From Talpa occidentalis (taxonomy: Eukaryota > Chordata > Mammalia > Eulipotyphla > Talpidae), in contig NW_023604295.1 in NCBI RefSeq assembly GCF_014898055.3, forward strand, positions 71,760,301 to 71,824,300: a stretch of 64,000 bases of DNA, read 5' to 3'. Below are positions 52,583 to 64,000 of this stretch, one piece after another (the first letter of the stretch is position 1; each line of letters starts with the position of its first letter). The notes under the pieces are model-generated. The model ran no database searches. It was not told the origin of the DNA and worked only from the letters and a program-made list of their open reading frames with translations. Made by a program: the position numbers and the translations under genes.

Positions 52583-52604
52583 TAAGCATATATATATATA
52601 TATA
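52583..52604. repeat. (AT)n microsatellite
   Basis: An alternating atat tract of about 22 bases. Confidence 0.9.
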
Positions 52605-52624
52605 TTTTAAAATACATACTCTAT

Positions 52625-52790
52625 TGGCTACTGTGTTTAGAGTGCTTCCTTGTTACTATGCCCTGTGCAGACACTTTATACACATTATTACTGAATCTCT
52701 CTTTTAAGCTCTTTGAAATGATTATTACGTCCTCATTTGAGTCTAGGTTCATGCTAATCCTACTTCACTCTGCCACTTCCCACTAGGTCA
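52625..52790. repeat. Possible MIR remnant
   Basis: gccctgtgcagacactttat then acacattattactgaatc recalls the MIR 5'-core junction. The remainder is too diverged to place. Confidence 0.3.
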
Positions 52791-53358
52791 TTGAGATCTT
52801 ACAATAAAATTTTGCTTTTTCATTTGTATCCTTTCTTTGACATTAACTGGATTTAAATATGGTTGGTGGGAAAAATGCTTTTGATGAGTGTCAAAGGGAA
52901 ATAAGCCAACTGAAAGGCACCCAGTGGCCACACCTGTAATATGGTGAGTGACAACATAAATAATTTGTAGCTGCATAAAATATAAAGTAAATATTCATAA
53001 ATTAATATTGATATATATTATTGCATAAATAAATGTGAGAGAAGTGAGCAGCCTCCTGCATAGGAAAATATCAAGGGATTTTTGTAGATACCCCTTCTCA
53101 AGATGATAGAGCTTAGCTTTCTCCAGACACAACTTATTCTCTTGAGTTGAGTCCGCACTCAGTGACTACCTTCTAGAGGTATAATAAATTCCCTTGGAAA
53201 AGTACCTCAGCTAAGTGATTATGAATAGCAACACTAGTGAAAAGTTGTATTGGAGACATGATGTGCTATTACTAATGAGAATAATAAGAATACAATTTCC
53301 TGAACCTATAATTCTAGTCTAACCATGAGAAAAATATAAAAATATTAAGGGATTTTGT

Positions 53359-53367
53359 GTGTGTGTG

Positions 53368-53394
<27 letters not shown>
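53359..53394. repeat. (TG)n(AG)n simple repeat
   Basis: A short tgtgtgtg run passes into about 26 bases of alternating ag, the same composite form as at 21487. Confidence 0.9.
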
Positions 53395-53399
<5 letters not shown>

Positions 53400-53794
53400 C
53401 TAAGACTATACATACAAGATTTTCCATGTGTGTATAAATTTCATATATGTGGATATATATAAATTTACTTTATTAGTTATTTTAGGGAGTTGGATCAATT
53501 ACTGTGGGCAGTGGCAAGAGTAAAATTTGAAGGGCAGGCTGTAAACTTGATAGGCAAGAGTTGATATTGCAATATTGAGGCAGACTCCTCTAGAAAACCT
53601 GTTTTTGCTCTTGAAGTCTTTCCACTCATAAACAGTTATCGCCTTTACTTAAGGTCAACTAATTGTAGTTGTTAACCAGCACGTATAAAAAACACCTTCA
53701 CAGCAGCACCTATATTAGTATGTGGTTAAATAACAGGGTGCTCTTAACCATGTTGACACATAAGCATAATCACCACAGAGATTTCTCCCCAGAC

Positions 53795-53975
53795 ATGAAA
53801 ATGCCAGACAGGTGGGAGAAACAATCACATCCCAGAGTTTGGCTAAAGAGACATGGCAACTAAATGCAAGGTGGCGTCCAAACCAGGATTCTGGAACAGA
53901 AAAGAAACAATAGGTAAAGTCTGGTGAAATCCAAATGTGATGTCAAGTTTAGGTTTTTTTTTTGTTTTGTTTTGT
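53795..53975 (+). repeat. Old interspersed repeat fragment
   Basis: The phrase agacatggcaactaaatgca, followed by ccaggattctggaacagaaa and acaataggtaaagtctggtg, matches a widespread mammalian repeat 3' end (L1M or similar, recalled). Family uncertain. Confidence 0.4.
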
Positions 53976-55394
53976 TTTTAATGTGAAAAAGAATGTAAGT
54001 GCCTGAACAGACAGGAAATAAATCATCTCCAGAGTTCCAGGAAGACAAACCAAGACTGAAAAAAGACTGAGTTTAGGAGCTAAAGAGCTGACACCAATTT
54101 TCCAAATTGACAGAAATGGTGATGAGCAGTCTTCCTTTCTTTGTCTTTTTCCCTGACCAACAGTCCAAGCAAAGGTCTGAAGTCGTGACTACATGAAGTA
54201 AATGTCTAAAACTAATGTCTTGTTGGTTCACACAGGATCACTTCCTCTGAGATACTATTATTTGGGTAGTGAACTCCAGGCAAGCAAATAAAGCAATTTT
54301 AAACTGAAACTTGAGATTTCTGTTAAATCATCTGTCACATTTAACTTACTAGTGATCCATTAGGTAAAATAGTTCATTCGGTATGAGGACAGATATTTTC
54401 AACCACTGATCGCGGAGCACCATTTCATATAAAGAAACAAGGTATGTGTAGATGTTCTCCAAATATTAGATATGTGACCATAATCCTCAGAATAGGCAAA
54501 ACTAGATAGAACTTACAAACAAACCTTAAAGTCTTGATAACTGGATACAACATCACATCATATTTCAGTGCCTAAGAGGTGAACCCCTCCATCATGTAAG
54601 TATACTACTTTCTGGAATATGTGTCCTCTGAAATCACAATAAAAGAGCAAACTGAAGACATACAAGAGTAAGTCCTGGCTGGAAAGTGATTTATACCCCT
54701 TCTTTTCCCCTCTCCCCCTTTCAACCCCATTAATCAAAACTGCTGCATTGTCCTGACCTAACTGCAGGGGCAGCTGAATTTTTCCAAGTCCAGAAAGGGC
54801 AACAGTGCAATGAAAGAGCTTAGAACCTGCATAATTGTCAGCCAAGTATGCTTTATTTCCCCTTACATGTTCATAATTCAAGTTAAGGACCCTAAGAAGT
54901 CCTATCTGTGGGTTATGTGTGTGAGTTTGTATGTGTGTTTTTCAGTTCACTTTCATTTTATTCTAGGCAAGTTGATATAAGATTCAGCACTTCTATTTAA
55001 ATCATTTCTTAATCTCGTGATTGAACCATATGAGTGAACAAGCTAATTTCCATAGGTCCAGAACCTAATTCTGTTTAACTGGACCCCAAATACTGGAACA
55101 AATTTTTCTAGGTTCTGAAAACTCTTAAAACCAGGTTAATGATCAACTTATAGCAAGATTAAGATGCCACGGTATGCATTTTATTTATTATCTAATTCCT
55201 AGATTGATTTTCTTACCCTATTTTTCCTTTGATTTGTAATTACCTATACATTAAAATTTCATTTTTATATTGCTTATTGAAGCATGTAAGCCATCTAAAT
55301 CACTTTTGGAGTGAGACAGCAGGTAGATGATGATAAATATAGATGCATGATAAAGATAGATAAGATATGTACATATGTCATGTGTGTGTATATA

Positions 55395-55478
55395 TATAAA
55401 GATACAGGTGAATCTATTATATATTTATAGATATAAATAGATATACATATACATAGATATTATATATATATATATAAA
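55395..55478. repeat. AT-rich imperfect (TATA/GATA) simple repeat
   Basis: Interrupted tatata, agatat and acatat units. Confidence 0.8.
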
Positions 55479-56084
55479 GAGATGAGTAAATACATTTTAG
55501 ATATGGCTTTGGTTATTGTAATGGCATAGTCTATAGTTATGTGTTTCCATATTTTGTGACTAGCTGCTGAGGAACCACTTAGAGATAATGAGCTTCCCTT
55601 GATATTTCATTAGTCTAAAACCTGGGTTTTCTAGTTCATAAAGATTTCAGCCCAATATTGTGACAGCCTCATTATACTGTAGGAAACATTTTAAAGTATA
55701 TATGAAAAAAATGATGACTTTCCTTGTATGGAAAAACAATAAATTCTCACATGTACTTTAATAAACTTCTATTCCTTTATATATGTCAGAAATCTGAAAG
55801 TACTATAAAAAACTAGATAAACTCACAATATTGGACAATTCCAAAAATTAAATTTGCATAAAATAATAATTTACTGACTGTTATGGAAATGAAGTCAGTA
55901 ATATTCAGTTTTAACTTCTTTCTTACAGGAAGCTTCCCCAAATAAAAATATTTTTGTCCCCATTGGCCAGTTATTTCTATGACTTCTTATAGTCCTAGTA
56001 TGAGTATGCAATAAACTCCTTGACATTCTGACTAGCCAAATGTCAGTTTTAAAAAAGAAAAGGTTGTTATTCATTTATTATTAT

Positions 56085-56190
56085 TCATTCATGTGTTGAG
56101 ATACTGTGCCAGGTGCTAGGAATGTAAAGATAAATAAGTAATAGAATTTCACAATTTAGTATGCTGACTCTTGCCTCAAAGGAGTAAATA
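56085..56190 (+). repeat. L2 3' fragment
   Basis: atactgtgccaggtgctagg, aatgtaaagataaataagta and ttgcctcaaaggagt follow L2 3' end order. Confidence 0.55.
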
Positions 56191-56331
56191 GATTAGTTAT
56201 GGCAGAATCTACAAGTTTCCTACCCAGTGCCCATTCTCCTGACTCCCACAATACTAGAGCCATTATTCAGGTGCCAGGAGACATCATTTCTCCACCCACG
56301 TGACAAAAGTTTAAGTAAATAAAGATTTTTA

Positions 56332-56616
56332 TTTTTTTTTATTTTTTTTTTAAAGATTTATTTATTTATACAAGCACTGGGTACAGTCAGAAGCGCGGGA
56401 GGGTGAGAGAATTCACCAGAGCCAGAGCGGGGAGCAGAGCAGGCAGAAGGACCGAGGTGCACTGCTGAGGGGAGCAGCGGGCGGCAGGAGAGGTCTGCGC
56501 GCCATGTGGGACCCTCCTCCGGTGGCCGGGGAGCAGCCGGGGATCGAACCGGCGCCGCGGAGGCCGCGGGCAGCTTTGCAACCCAGCGCTCAACCGCGGC
56601 GCCACCGGGGAGGCCC
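56332..56616 (-). mobile_element. tRNA-derived SINE, youngest-looking copy
   Basis: This GC-rich copy is undecayed at CpGs: in reverse it opens ggcctccccggtggcgccgc with B-box ggttcgatccc. The perfect 15-bp TSD aaataaagattttta occurs at 56317-56331 and 56617-56631. Among the 19 copies it retains the most CpG dinucleotides, which suggests recent insertion. It is the best local proxy for the family consensus. Confidence 0.96.
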
Positions 56617-59336
56617 AAATAAAGATTTTTAGATAGAACTTCCAGGAAGACAGCTTTAAAGTGGAAGCAGAAAATGAAGGCATTTACTAATGAAAACCTG
56701 TTCCTTTCTCTTTCAGCACTTTGGTTTGTGGTCAAAAGGTCCAGAGATCGTCATCAGTCTTAGATCATCACCCACTTTACGTGTCAGAATGCAGATTGGA
56801 AAGATAAAGGAAAGCTAGACTCCTGATGATTATAGACCAATCATACAACCATTGACTGTCTTTACTCTGGATTTATTTTATGTAAAAGAAAAATTTAAGT
56901 CCTTGTAAATTAACTAATATACTTAGGATTTCCTGTTACATGCAGCTAACCAAACCCAAATAATTAACTTATCAATGAAAGTAAATGAGTCAATAATGAA
57001 TAAATCAAAAACTAGGACTTGGATGTGTAAAAACAAGGTAAGTGGTGAATGAGGTCAGAGATGTATAAAAAGAGGGCATATTGTTATCCTAGCAGTAGGA
57101 AATTGCATTGAATGCTTTGAAAACACCTATTAATTCATTCAACATGAACTAATAGTCCAGAGTCTGTGAAGAAAAACATAAAGAATAAGGGTGGAATCAG
57201 AAAAGTCAGTTTACAAATGACTTTTTATGTCTTAACTGAGAAAATTAAACTGTTCATCTGATCATTTAGTCATTAAGGGTTACTTACAATGTAAGAAAAA
57301 TGCAATATTTAGAGCTTAAATGATCTTAAAATCCACTACTTTAGTAACTATCAAAATATGTAATCAAACGGGTGTGCCAATGAGAACTACTGGATGGGCA
57401 AAGGATTGGGGCAGAGTTTAGGGCTGCTGAGTAGGTATGTCTTCATAGTACCACCATCTCCAATTCAGAGCAACCCTGCTTTTATCTGTTTATAATTCCC
57501 AGATGACACTTCTTTGATCAAATATTCCAAATTAACAGAATTTGAAATCTAGCAAACTACCCCAATCCTTTCATTGTACTTATTTCATCAGCTCAGAAGG
57601 AGCATTTTACCTGTGATCCCACCTTGAATTAGAACTTGAACACAAGTCTGCCCAAACATTAGGCAATTTCCCCATTCTGCCATGTACATAAGACCTGTGT
57701 TTCAGGAAGATGCTCTAAAACATGCTTTGAAGGGATAAATGTCCAAATCTGGAAGACCTATTATAAACTCTAATTCAGTTGCTGCTCCAGAACTAATTGT
57801 CTAAAACAACAAAGGTAGGGACACATATCAGTGTGTTCAAAGCCTCTCTCATCAATAGTGTAAATAAACTCTTGCCTTTAATTCCCTGTGTTTTAAATAG
57901 TAAGAATGGTTTCTCTTTTTTTCTGGTTACATTCTGACTTACACAGAATCAATGCCCTATTTTTTTACCGAAGAGAACTGATAAACTTGTGAATTTCACT
58001 TGAATTGCAGTTTTGCAGCCTCAAAATTTATGTCTAATGTTTGGATACATCAGTCCTGAGACTATAAAAGATAAAAGATTATTTCAGTGTTCTAGTTTCT
58101 AATCATGCCGTGAGCTGAGAATTTAAAATCCTGAGCACTTTCTCTCTTTAAATTTGGTGCTCAGAATTAGACATCTTACCTCACAGTCTTGGTGCTCATC
58201 TCTATCTTGTCATTCTTTTCAAGAGTCACTTGGATTCACCATATTAGCTTTCATTAGGTGCTATAGTCCTGATAACTACAGGTGATAATTTAAGTAACGG
58301 TTTTGCCACTGTATCTTACAGTCTACCCTCTCATTTTCTACTAATGACAAAGTCACTACTGCCTTCAGATCTCATTAGGTGACATAACCGATATGAAGGC
58401 TCACCTTGGTCTTTACCTAGCATATTTAGCACAAATTACCTACTTACCTAAGAAGTTCTTCTGGTGCCAAACACTGTTATCTGTTAGGTACAGTCAGGCA
58501 AACAGACATCGTTGCAGGTATTACAATTTTGCTGATAAAGCAAAATTAAGAAAGTTTACTTCTGACTTTCAGAAATTTAACAGTTATAGGAAAATCATTG
58601 CTAAATAATCGCGGTTCTCTATAATACCAAAGTCAGTGATTTTCAGAAGGGTGCAGAACTACTGTGCAGCTGCAGTTGGTTATCATAGCTTCTTACAGCA
58701 CTGAAGTGGGTAATTCTCAGCAAAATGCCTGGATGCTACTAGCAAAACTCCCCTTTGCCAACTGCTGATGCCTTTACTCTGAGAAGAGGTAGGAAATTCC
58801 TCAGCAAGAACACTCAATATATGCACAGGACACGTGCAAAAGGCTGCTGAGACTGAATCAACTGTGCACCTAGTCATTGCTTTTCACAGTAATGAGGAAT
58901 CATAAAAATGACTGTGTAAACTGAAATCATACAAAATGACTTAAAAATCAAGATGAAAAATTACAGTTGTTTTACAACCCTTAAAACCTTTTCTCAAAGT
59001 ATTAAAATCTCTTTTACTATAGGTCATAAATATTAGGGAAATGAGAGAATAGCAAAGCTAATATTTATTTAGTACTTGATAATTTGAAACAGCTGAAATA
59101 CTGACAATGAACATATTTAATTTCTTTGTATAAAATAAGTCGAGTCAGTTAACAATGCTCGTCTTCTTGTCATGTAATTTACTCTTTACTGCTTTGCTTT
59201 GGTGAATTGTACTCCTAAGTTTGAATCAAACTCTAGCATTTATACTTTGACCTTTTAATGCCATGAAATATTTCAGAACTTCTTTTTTGTAGTTTTTTGT
59301 CAGTGCCACTTCCTCTGGGACATCTTAAATCTTTTT

Positions 59337-59584
59337 TTTTTTAAGATTTATTTATTTATGCATACAAGAATTGGGGTGCAGGCCAGAGGTGTGGGGGATG
59401 AGAGGATTCACCAGAAACAGAATGGGGAGCAAAACAGACAGATCTACTGAAATACACTGTTGAGGGGAGCAGTGGGCTGCGCCATGTGGTAGCTCCATGG
59501 CCAGCAAGGGGATCAAACTTGTGCTGCGAGTCTGTGGGTAGCTTTACAGTGCTGTGCTTAACCACTTGTGCCATAGGAAGGCCC
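59337..59584 (-). mobile_element. tRNA-derived SINE, older subfamily
   Basis: In reverse it opens gggccttcctatggcacaag. The TSD cttaaatcttttt occurs at 59324-59336 and 59587-59599. It lacks part of the middle (about 20 bp) compared with the others. Confidence 0.9.
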
Positions 59585-59684
59585 ACCTTAAATCTTTTTA
59601 TTACAGCAACTTTCCTCATTTATATCAATAAACTCAGCTTCAGTGGACTTGGAAATATCTAGATGTGTATATAAAAATATCTAT

Positions 59685-59943
59685 GGGGCCTCCCTGGTGG
59701 TGCAAGGGGTTGAGTACAGCGCTGTGAAACTGCAGACTCTGCAGTGTGAGTTCAATCCCTGGCCAGGGAGCTACCCACATGGCATGGCAGACCACTCCTG
59801 ACTCACCCGCTGCTCCCCTCAGCAGTGTACTTCGGTCAATCTGCTTGTTCCCCCCTCTGTCTCTGGTGAGTTCTCTCACCTCCCACACCTCTGACCTGTA
59901 TCCCAGTTTTTGTAATCATAAATAAATAAAAATGTTTAAAAAA
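59685..59943 (+). mobile_element. tRNA-derived SINE, older subfamily
   Basis: Head ggcctccctggtggtgcaag, degraded B-box agttcaatccc, body cttcggtcaatctgcttg and tail aatcataaataaataaaa. It lies 100 bp from the opposite-strand copy at 59337, a third inverted pair. Confidence 0.9.
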
Positions 59944-60569
59944 TCATTTAAAAGATTTTTTAAAAAATCTGTAATTTCTCAAATGTTTATGTTTATATTC
60001 CCAAGGCCAGTTATTATTTTTTTTTACATAGGAAAGGTACATTCTAATTTACCTTCAAGCATTATCATTTATTATTTCTTTGTTGCATTTGTATCTTTGT
60101 TGGTCAATTTGTTTTTTTCAATAATCCATTTTTGTAAAAGGTCATGTGCGCTTTATCACGTGTGACTGGTAGTCAACTCCATGGACTTAGAGAATGAACT
60201 GAGTGACAGGCATATAGTCGTCAATCATCAAGGTACTTTGAAAAAAGTGATGTTGTTGGCTAGTGATTAAGGGCACAGCTGTTATTTATGTAAAGGTTTA
60301 TAGCTATCAGAACAGCTATAAAAAATTCCATGTTTTATGCAATTACTTAGTTAATATAGCATGGTATCTGAAATTTGAACTGTGTTGTTTGGATCTGGTA
60401 TTATTTAACATGGTTACTAAAATTCTTGTATATTGGAACTTTGCCAAGGAAAGATTATTTGGTTTGGTGACCAGCTGGAGTCCTGCAATGTGTGGGGAGT
60501 AAAAGTCAAGAGAAAAATAAAAATCAATGATAAGTTAAAATATTTAAAGAGGAAAAATAGTAACACAAA

Positions 60570-61440
60570 TAAGTGACATAGAAATAAGTGATAGGAAAGT
60601 TGAGGGAAAATGAGAATATTGATTTTAAACCTGTTAAGTTTTAGGTGTTCAGGCTAATCCATGTGGAAATCTTCAGCATTCTGTTAAAATTTTCCTCTTA
60701 TTCTCAGGAGATTTAGGAACCAGTGATATGAATTTGGATGTCATCCATGAAGACATGGTAAGTGAAGTTAGGAGACAAAGTGATTCAACTCAGCCCCTTC
60801 AGGAACTCACATCTAACTAATATGTAGAAAATAACAAACCAGGAGCAAGGTAGACAGTAACATTTCACGAGACATAAGAGATCTGGAAACTGAAGTTATG
60901 TAAGAAAGGGAAGTGAGTTTTTAGAATGAAACTAGTAGCAATAATGACAAAAGATAAGTGATGGTAAAAATTGTTGCTGAGAGGTCTCTCTGGTGGCACA
61001 AGGGGTTAAGCACCACACTATGAGGTGGTTCGCAGCCTCTGTAGCATAAGTTCGATCCCCAGTCTGCCAGGAAGAGACCCAAATGGTGCCACAGACCTTT
61101 CCTGTCTCACCCACTGCTCCCCTCAACAGTGTATTTCAGTAGATCCTTCTGTTCTGCTCCCCGCTCTGTCTCTGGTGAATTCTCTCACTCTCCTGTGCCT
61201 CTGGCCTGTACCCCAGCTCTGTTATAAATAAATCTTAAAGAAAAAAGAGGAAGAAATAGAGGGGGATGAAATTTGAAGAATAGACTGAGTGTAACTGATA
61301 AATGAGTAAAGGCAATTTTTTTTTGAGAGATAGAAAAAAGGGAAGAATTATCAAATATTTTTGTAGGTGAAATGAGGCAATGGCGATTCCTTCTTTAGCA
61401 CTTCCCCTTGAATATTGAGAAGGCAGCATCAAGGTCAGAA
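60570..61440 (+). repeat. Possible L2-like remnant split by a SINE
   Basis: Phrases such as ttaggtgttcaggctaatcc, gaatttggatgtcatccatg and, beyond the SINE, gagtaaaggcaattttttt and aaaaaagggaagaattatc have the order of a common mammalian LINE 3' region. The SINE at 60982-61241 interrupts it. Low certainty. Confidence 0.3.
60982..61241 (+). mobile_element. tRNA-derived SINE, older subfamily
   Basis: Head ggtctctctggtggcacaag, intact B-box-like agttcgatccc, body tatttcagtagatccttctg and a short tail aaataaatc. Confidence 0.9.
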
Positions 61441-62879
61441 TTCATGAGTGCTCAGAATGGTTTGCAATATTCATTATAGAAGTTGTAATATACATCTAAA
61501 AATGCTTAATAATTGTTTAATCTCATCTGGTAGTTTAGATGACAAATGAGATGAATTTATGAATTTTTTCTAGTTTAGTTCTTAGTTATCTCAAATAGAT
61601 CAAAGGAGAGAAATGATAGCATTTCTAGAGGGGTAGTGATAGGAAGTTAAGCAAGAAAGTGATTGCTTACCACCCAAAAAAGCATTGTAAAAAAGGATGT
61701 CTGAGTGAAGAGTAAAAACTAGTTGAAAAAAATTGAGGCTATGTCATAACCGTAGGAGGGGTGATAGCAAAGATCAAGTTTATTAAAGGAGTGGCAAGCA
61801 ATTTTTTGCTAAAGAAAAGATTTTTGCCTTTATAGAGGTTCAGTGAATGTTCACCAATGTCAAATACTTTATCATCAAGTTCAAATGCAGAATTATATTC
61901 AAAACTCTAGGGTGCCTCTTCAAGCCCTGCCTGTGATTTTGTCTTTTTCTGTGAATTATGTCAGACTGTCGGATCTTCTGCTTTTCCCTTGGGAATCATA
62001 TTTTCTGGGAAATTTATTTCTCGTATTATTTAGCATCATTTTGCTTTTGTTTCTATTCTATCAAATACATATTTTCTGATCTAAAAAATACTTTTATGTG
62101 AAAAGGGAGGTTTGCTTTTTATTTTTAAAAGAAATTATGTCTAATAACTTTTTCAGTGAATGAACTGGAAGACACATATTCCAAGTATCTTTCCTTCCAC
62201 ATAAATATTTCCTTTTCATATGGTATTTGATAAACTGTGAAGTAGGATTGAGTCCTATCTGCTCTTGGTGCAGATTTACATATGAAGTTTGGTATAAATT
62301 CATATATTAGGTCTATCAAAAAATCCATAATACTTGCTTTGGAACCACGAGGAAAAAGAAAATATTTGCTCAAAAGAGAAAACCTAACTTGAATTAAGCT
62401 TTGAGCTAATGAGCATAAAGAGAAATTAATTATTTTACACATCAAATCACCTCCTAAACTGGAGATTGATCAAATAACTTTACTAATTTTACATGAAAAT
62501 AGCTATTAAGGATCAAGAACTGGAACTTGGATAAATTCCAGAAAAGTGTTAATGAAGTTAAAAGTAACCCACGGACTCTATATAATTGCCAAATTTGTGA
62601 GAACCATTTTGGATTTAATTCTTCTCTTTCCAGGATATAATTTCTGGCATATGAATTAAGAAATTTGTATGTAGCACACTGAAGGGGGCACTAGGAGAAG
62701 AAAAGATATGCTTGCTGAGGCAGCCAACCGAGACACACTTGGCATGAACAAGATATGGCTAACAAATAAATCTATGCATGAGCAAGTACACTCAGTATTT
62801 ATTTAAATACTAAACCTCTCCATAGTTCAACACTGAGATGCACAGTAGTTGACAAGTAGTCAAAAATTCGATTAAGAAG

Positions 62880-63025
62880 TGTTTTTGAGTGGGATAAATG
62901 TGAACTGGACTTTTGGTGATGACATTAATACGGTATAGATAGATATTATTTAAAGATGCACACCTAAAACTTATTATATAATGTTATAATGCAATGTTAT
63001 TTCAACTTAAAAAAGGTAAACATGG
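62880..63025 (+). repeat. Old L1 3'UTR-like remnant
   Basis: gtgaactggacttttggtga, tgacattaatacggtata and acttattatataatgttat resemble the 3' end at about 3060-3175, so both are probably the same old L1 family. Confidence 0.45.
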
Positions 63026-63338
63026 GGATAAATCTAAGCAACCTTGACAGTATAAAACAAAAATAATAAGTCTAACTTATTTTAAAGCAAGAACAAAAAT
63101 ACTGCAATAAAAAGTATATTTAAAAAGTGCTTTAGATGTGAGTTACTAATTATATGTTTAATTAAATCACAACAAAAGGATATTCTTTCTATGTTGTTTT
63201 TGAAACCCCAAAGTTATCTTTAAATAACAAACTGGTAAGCTTGTGCAAGAATGTGAGGAAGGTAATCATTTAGCAGCATTAGGGGCTGGGGCATTTAAAT
63301 TTCTGTGTGCACCTCTGGTTGATTTCCACACTCTCCTG

Positions 63339-63386
63339 ATCTTTTTGCTCCTCCTCATCTGTTCTTTTTGCTCCTCCTCATCTGTT
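63339..63386. repeat. Two-unit tandem repeat, ~23 bp
   Basis: tctttttgctcctcctcatc plus tgt occurs twice back to back. A second small tandem (cctaaccat[a/g]ttattata) follows at about 63661-63703. Confidence 0.85.
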
Positions 63387-64000
63387 CATACTTCAACTAT
63401 CCCAACGTATTCAGACTTTTGATTTCCACTCTAGTTTTTGTGGGAAAAGTCTTGCTGCCCAAAAAACGCTTTGCATTTCCCTAAGGGAGATAATGTAAGG
63501 AAAACATTTAGCATGTGTGTATATATTGGTTTTTAATGCAAATATATACACAGCTGAAAAGATTTCCTCTTCTGAACTCATGGCATTTAACATTTCCCAG
63601 TGACTTAATTTTAAATGTATTTTGTTGCAATGAACATTTCATGGACATATCTTTTGTCTCCCTAACCATATTATTATAAAATCCTAACCATGTTATTATA
63701 AACTCATTTTTACATTCTAAGTTTTCCTTTATTTTCTCAATTTATAATGCAGTATATACACAGTTGTGTGGAAAATATGCTCAATTTTTGTGTGAACAAA
63801 TAGTGTTTCCCACCAAAGAGAGAATTTGCACCTAAATGCATCATTTCTCCCCTTGATATTTTAACTACTAAAGGTTCACGCAACGCATTTTACTGTCTGA
63901 TATGCGGAGATTAGATTTAACTGTTTTATTTTGCAGGTAAGGAAACAAGAATGTTTACTCAGAAGACCTTAATTTCTTGAAGACAATAAATGAAAATGGT

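Larger units (their letters stand above)
44550..64000. other. Gene-poor 3' flank of GBE1
   Basis: I see no exon with homology I recognise, no CpG-rich promoter and no RNA gene. The flank carries six SINEs (46042, 46511, 56332, 59337, 59685, 60982), one L1 on the minus strand, LTR-like pieces, L2- and L1M-like remnants and microsatellites, all listed separately. Stretches where I can name nothing: 44550-45530, 45710-46025, 46790-48440, 51720-52620, 52800-53360, 54000-56080, 56640-59320, 59950-60570 and 61450-62880. Confidence 0.7.

Noticed and set aside
54558..54881. 107-residue minus-strand open frame
   Set aside because: Sequence not recognised, no splice signals at its edges, and it includes a Gly/Arg/Lys-rich low-complexity part; not enough to call a gene.
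58393..58608. 71-residue plus-strand open frame
   Set aside because: Mixed composition but no splice context or recognised homology; length within chance expectation.

Overview
The window is mammalian nuclear DNA: AT-rich, dense in interspersed repeats, and with a split gene. The only protein-coding gene I can support is the 3' part of GBE1, the 1,4-alpha-glucan (glycogen) branching enzyme, on the + strand. Four exons are recognisable (13855-14039, 15619-15749, 33160-33277, 43779-43835). Together they encode the last ~163 residues of a ~702-residue protein, the end of the GH13 barrel and the C-terminal beta domain, up to the stop at 43833-43835. A 3'UTR of ~0.7 kb ends near the AATAAA at 44521. 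Three exon joins keep frame exactly. The 17.4-kb intron between the second and third exons has the terminal dinucleotides and signals of a minor-spliceosome (U12-type) AT-AC intron.

Layout: 1-13854 is the end of an upstream GBE1 intron; 13855-43835 holds the four coding exons and three introns; 43836 to ~44545 is the 3'UTR; from there to 64000 is gene-poor 3' flank with no convincing gene. The human GBE1 3' side also faces a large gene desert (recalled, not checked).

Repeats are the rest of the story. I count 19 copies, on both strands, of one ~260-300 bp tRNA-derived SINE with A-box and B-box matches, a pyrimidine-rich body and an (AAAT)n/A tail. Several are flanked by near-perfect 13-18 bp target-site duplications (TSDs), and the copies fall into an older and a younger group. 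There are four young 5'-truncated LINE-1 copies. Two keep long open ORF2 stretches, and one appears to carry a ~370 bp 3' transduction bounded by one TSD pair. Older MIR, L2, L1M-like and LTR-like remnants fill much of the intronic and intergenic space.

The SINE is not primate Alu, rodent B1/B2, carnivore SINEC, ruminant Bov-tA or vespertilionid VES as I know them. With young L1s present, my best but unverified guess is a laurasiatherian, perhaps a rhinolophoid (horseshoe or leaf-nosed) bat. I found no CRISPR array, operon or other prokaryotic system. The most noteworthy items are the AT-AC intron, the L1 3' transduction, and a non-SINE tail tag shared by a SINE at 2049-2366 and a tiny tail-only insertion inside another L1.
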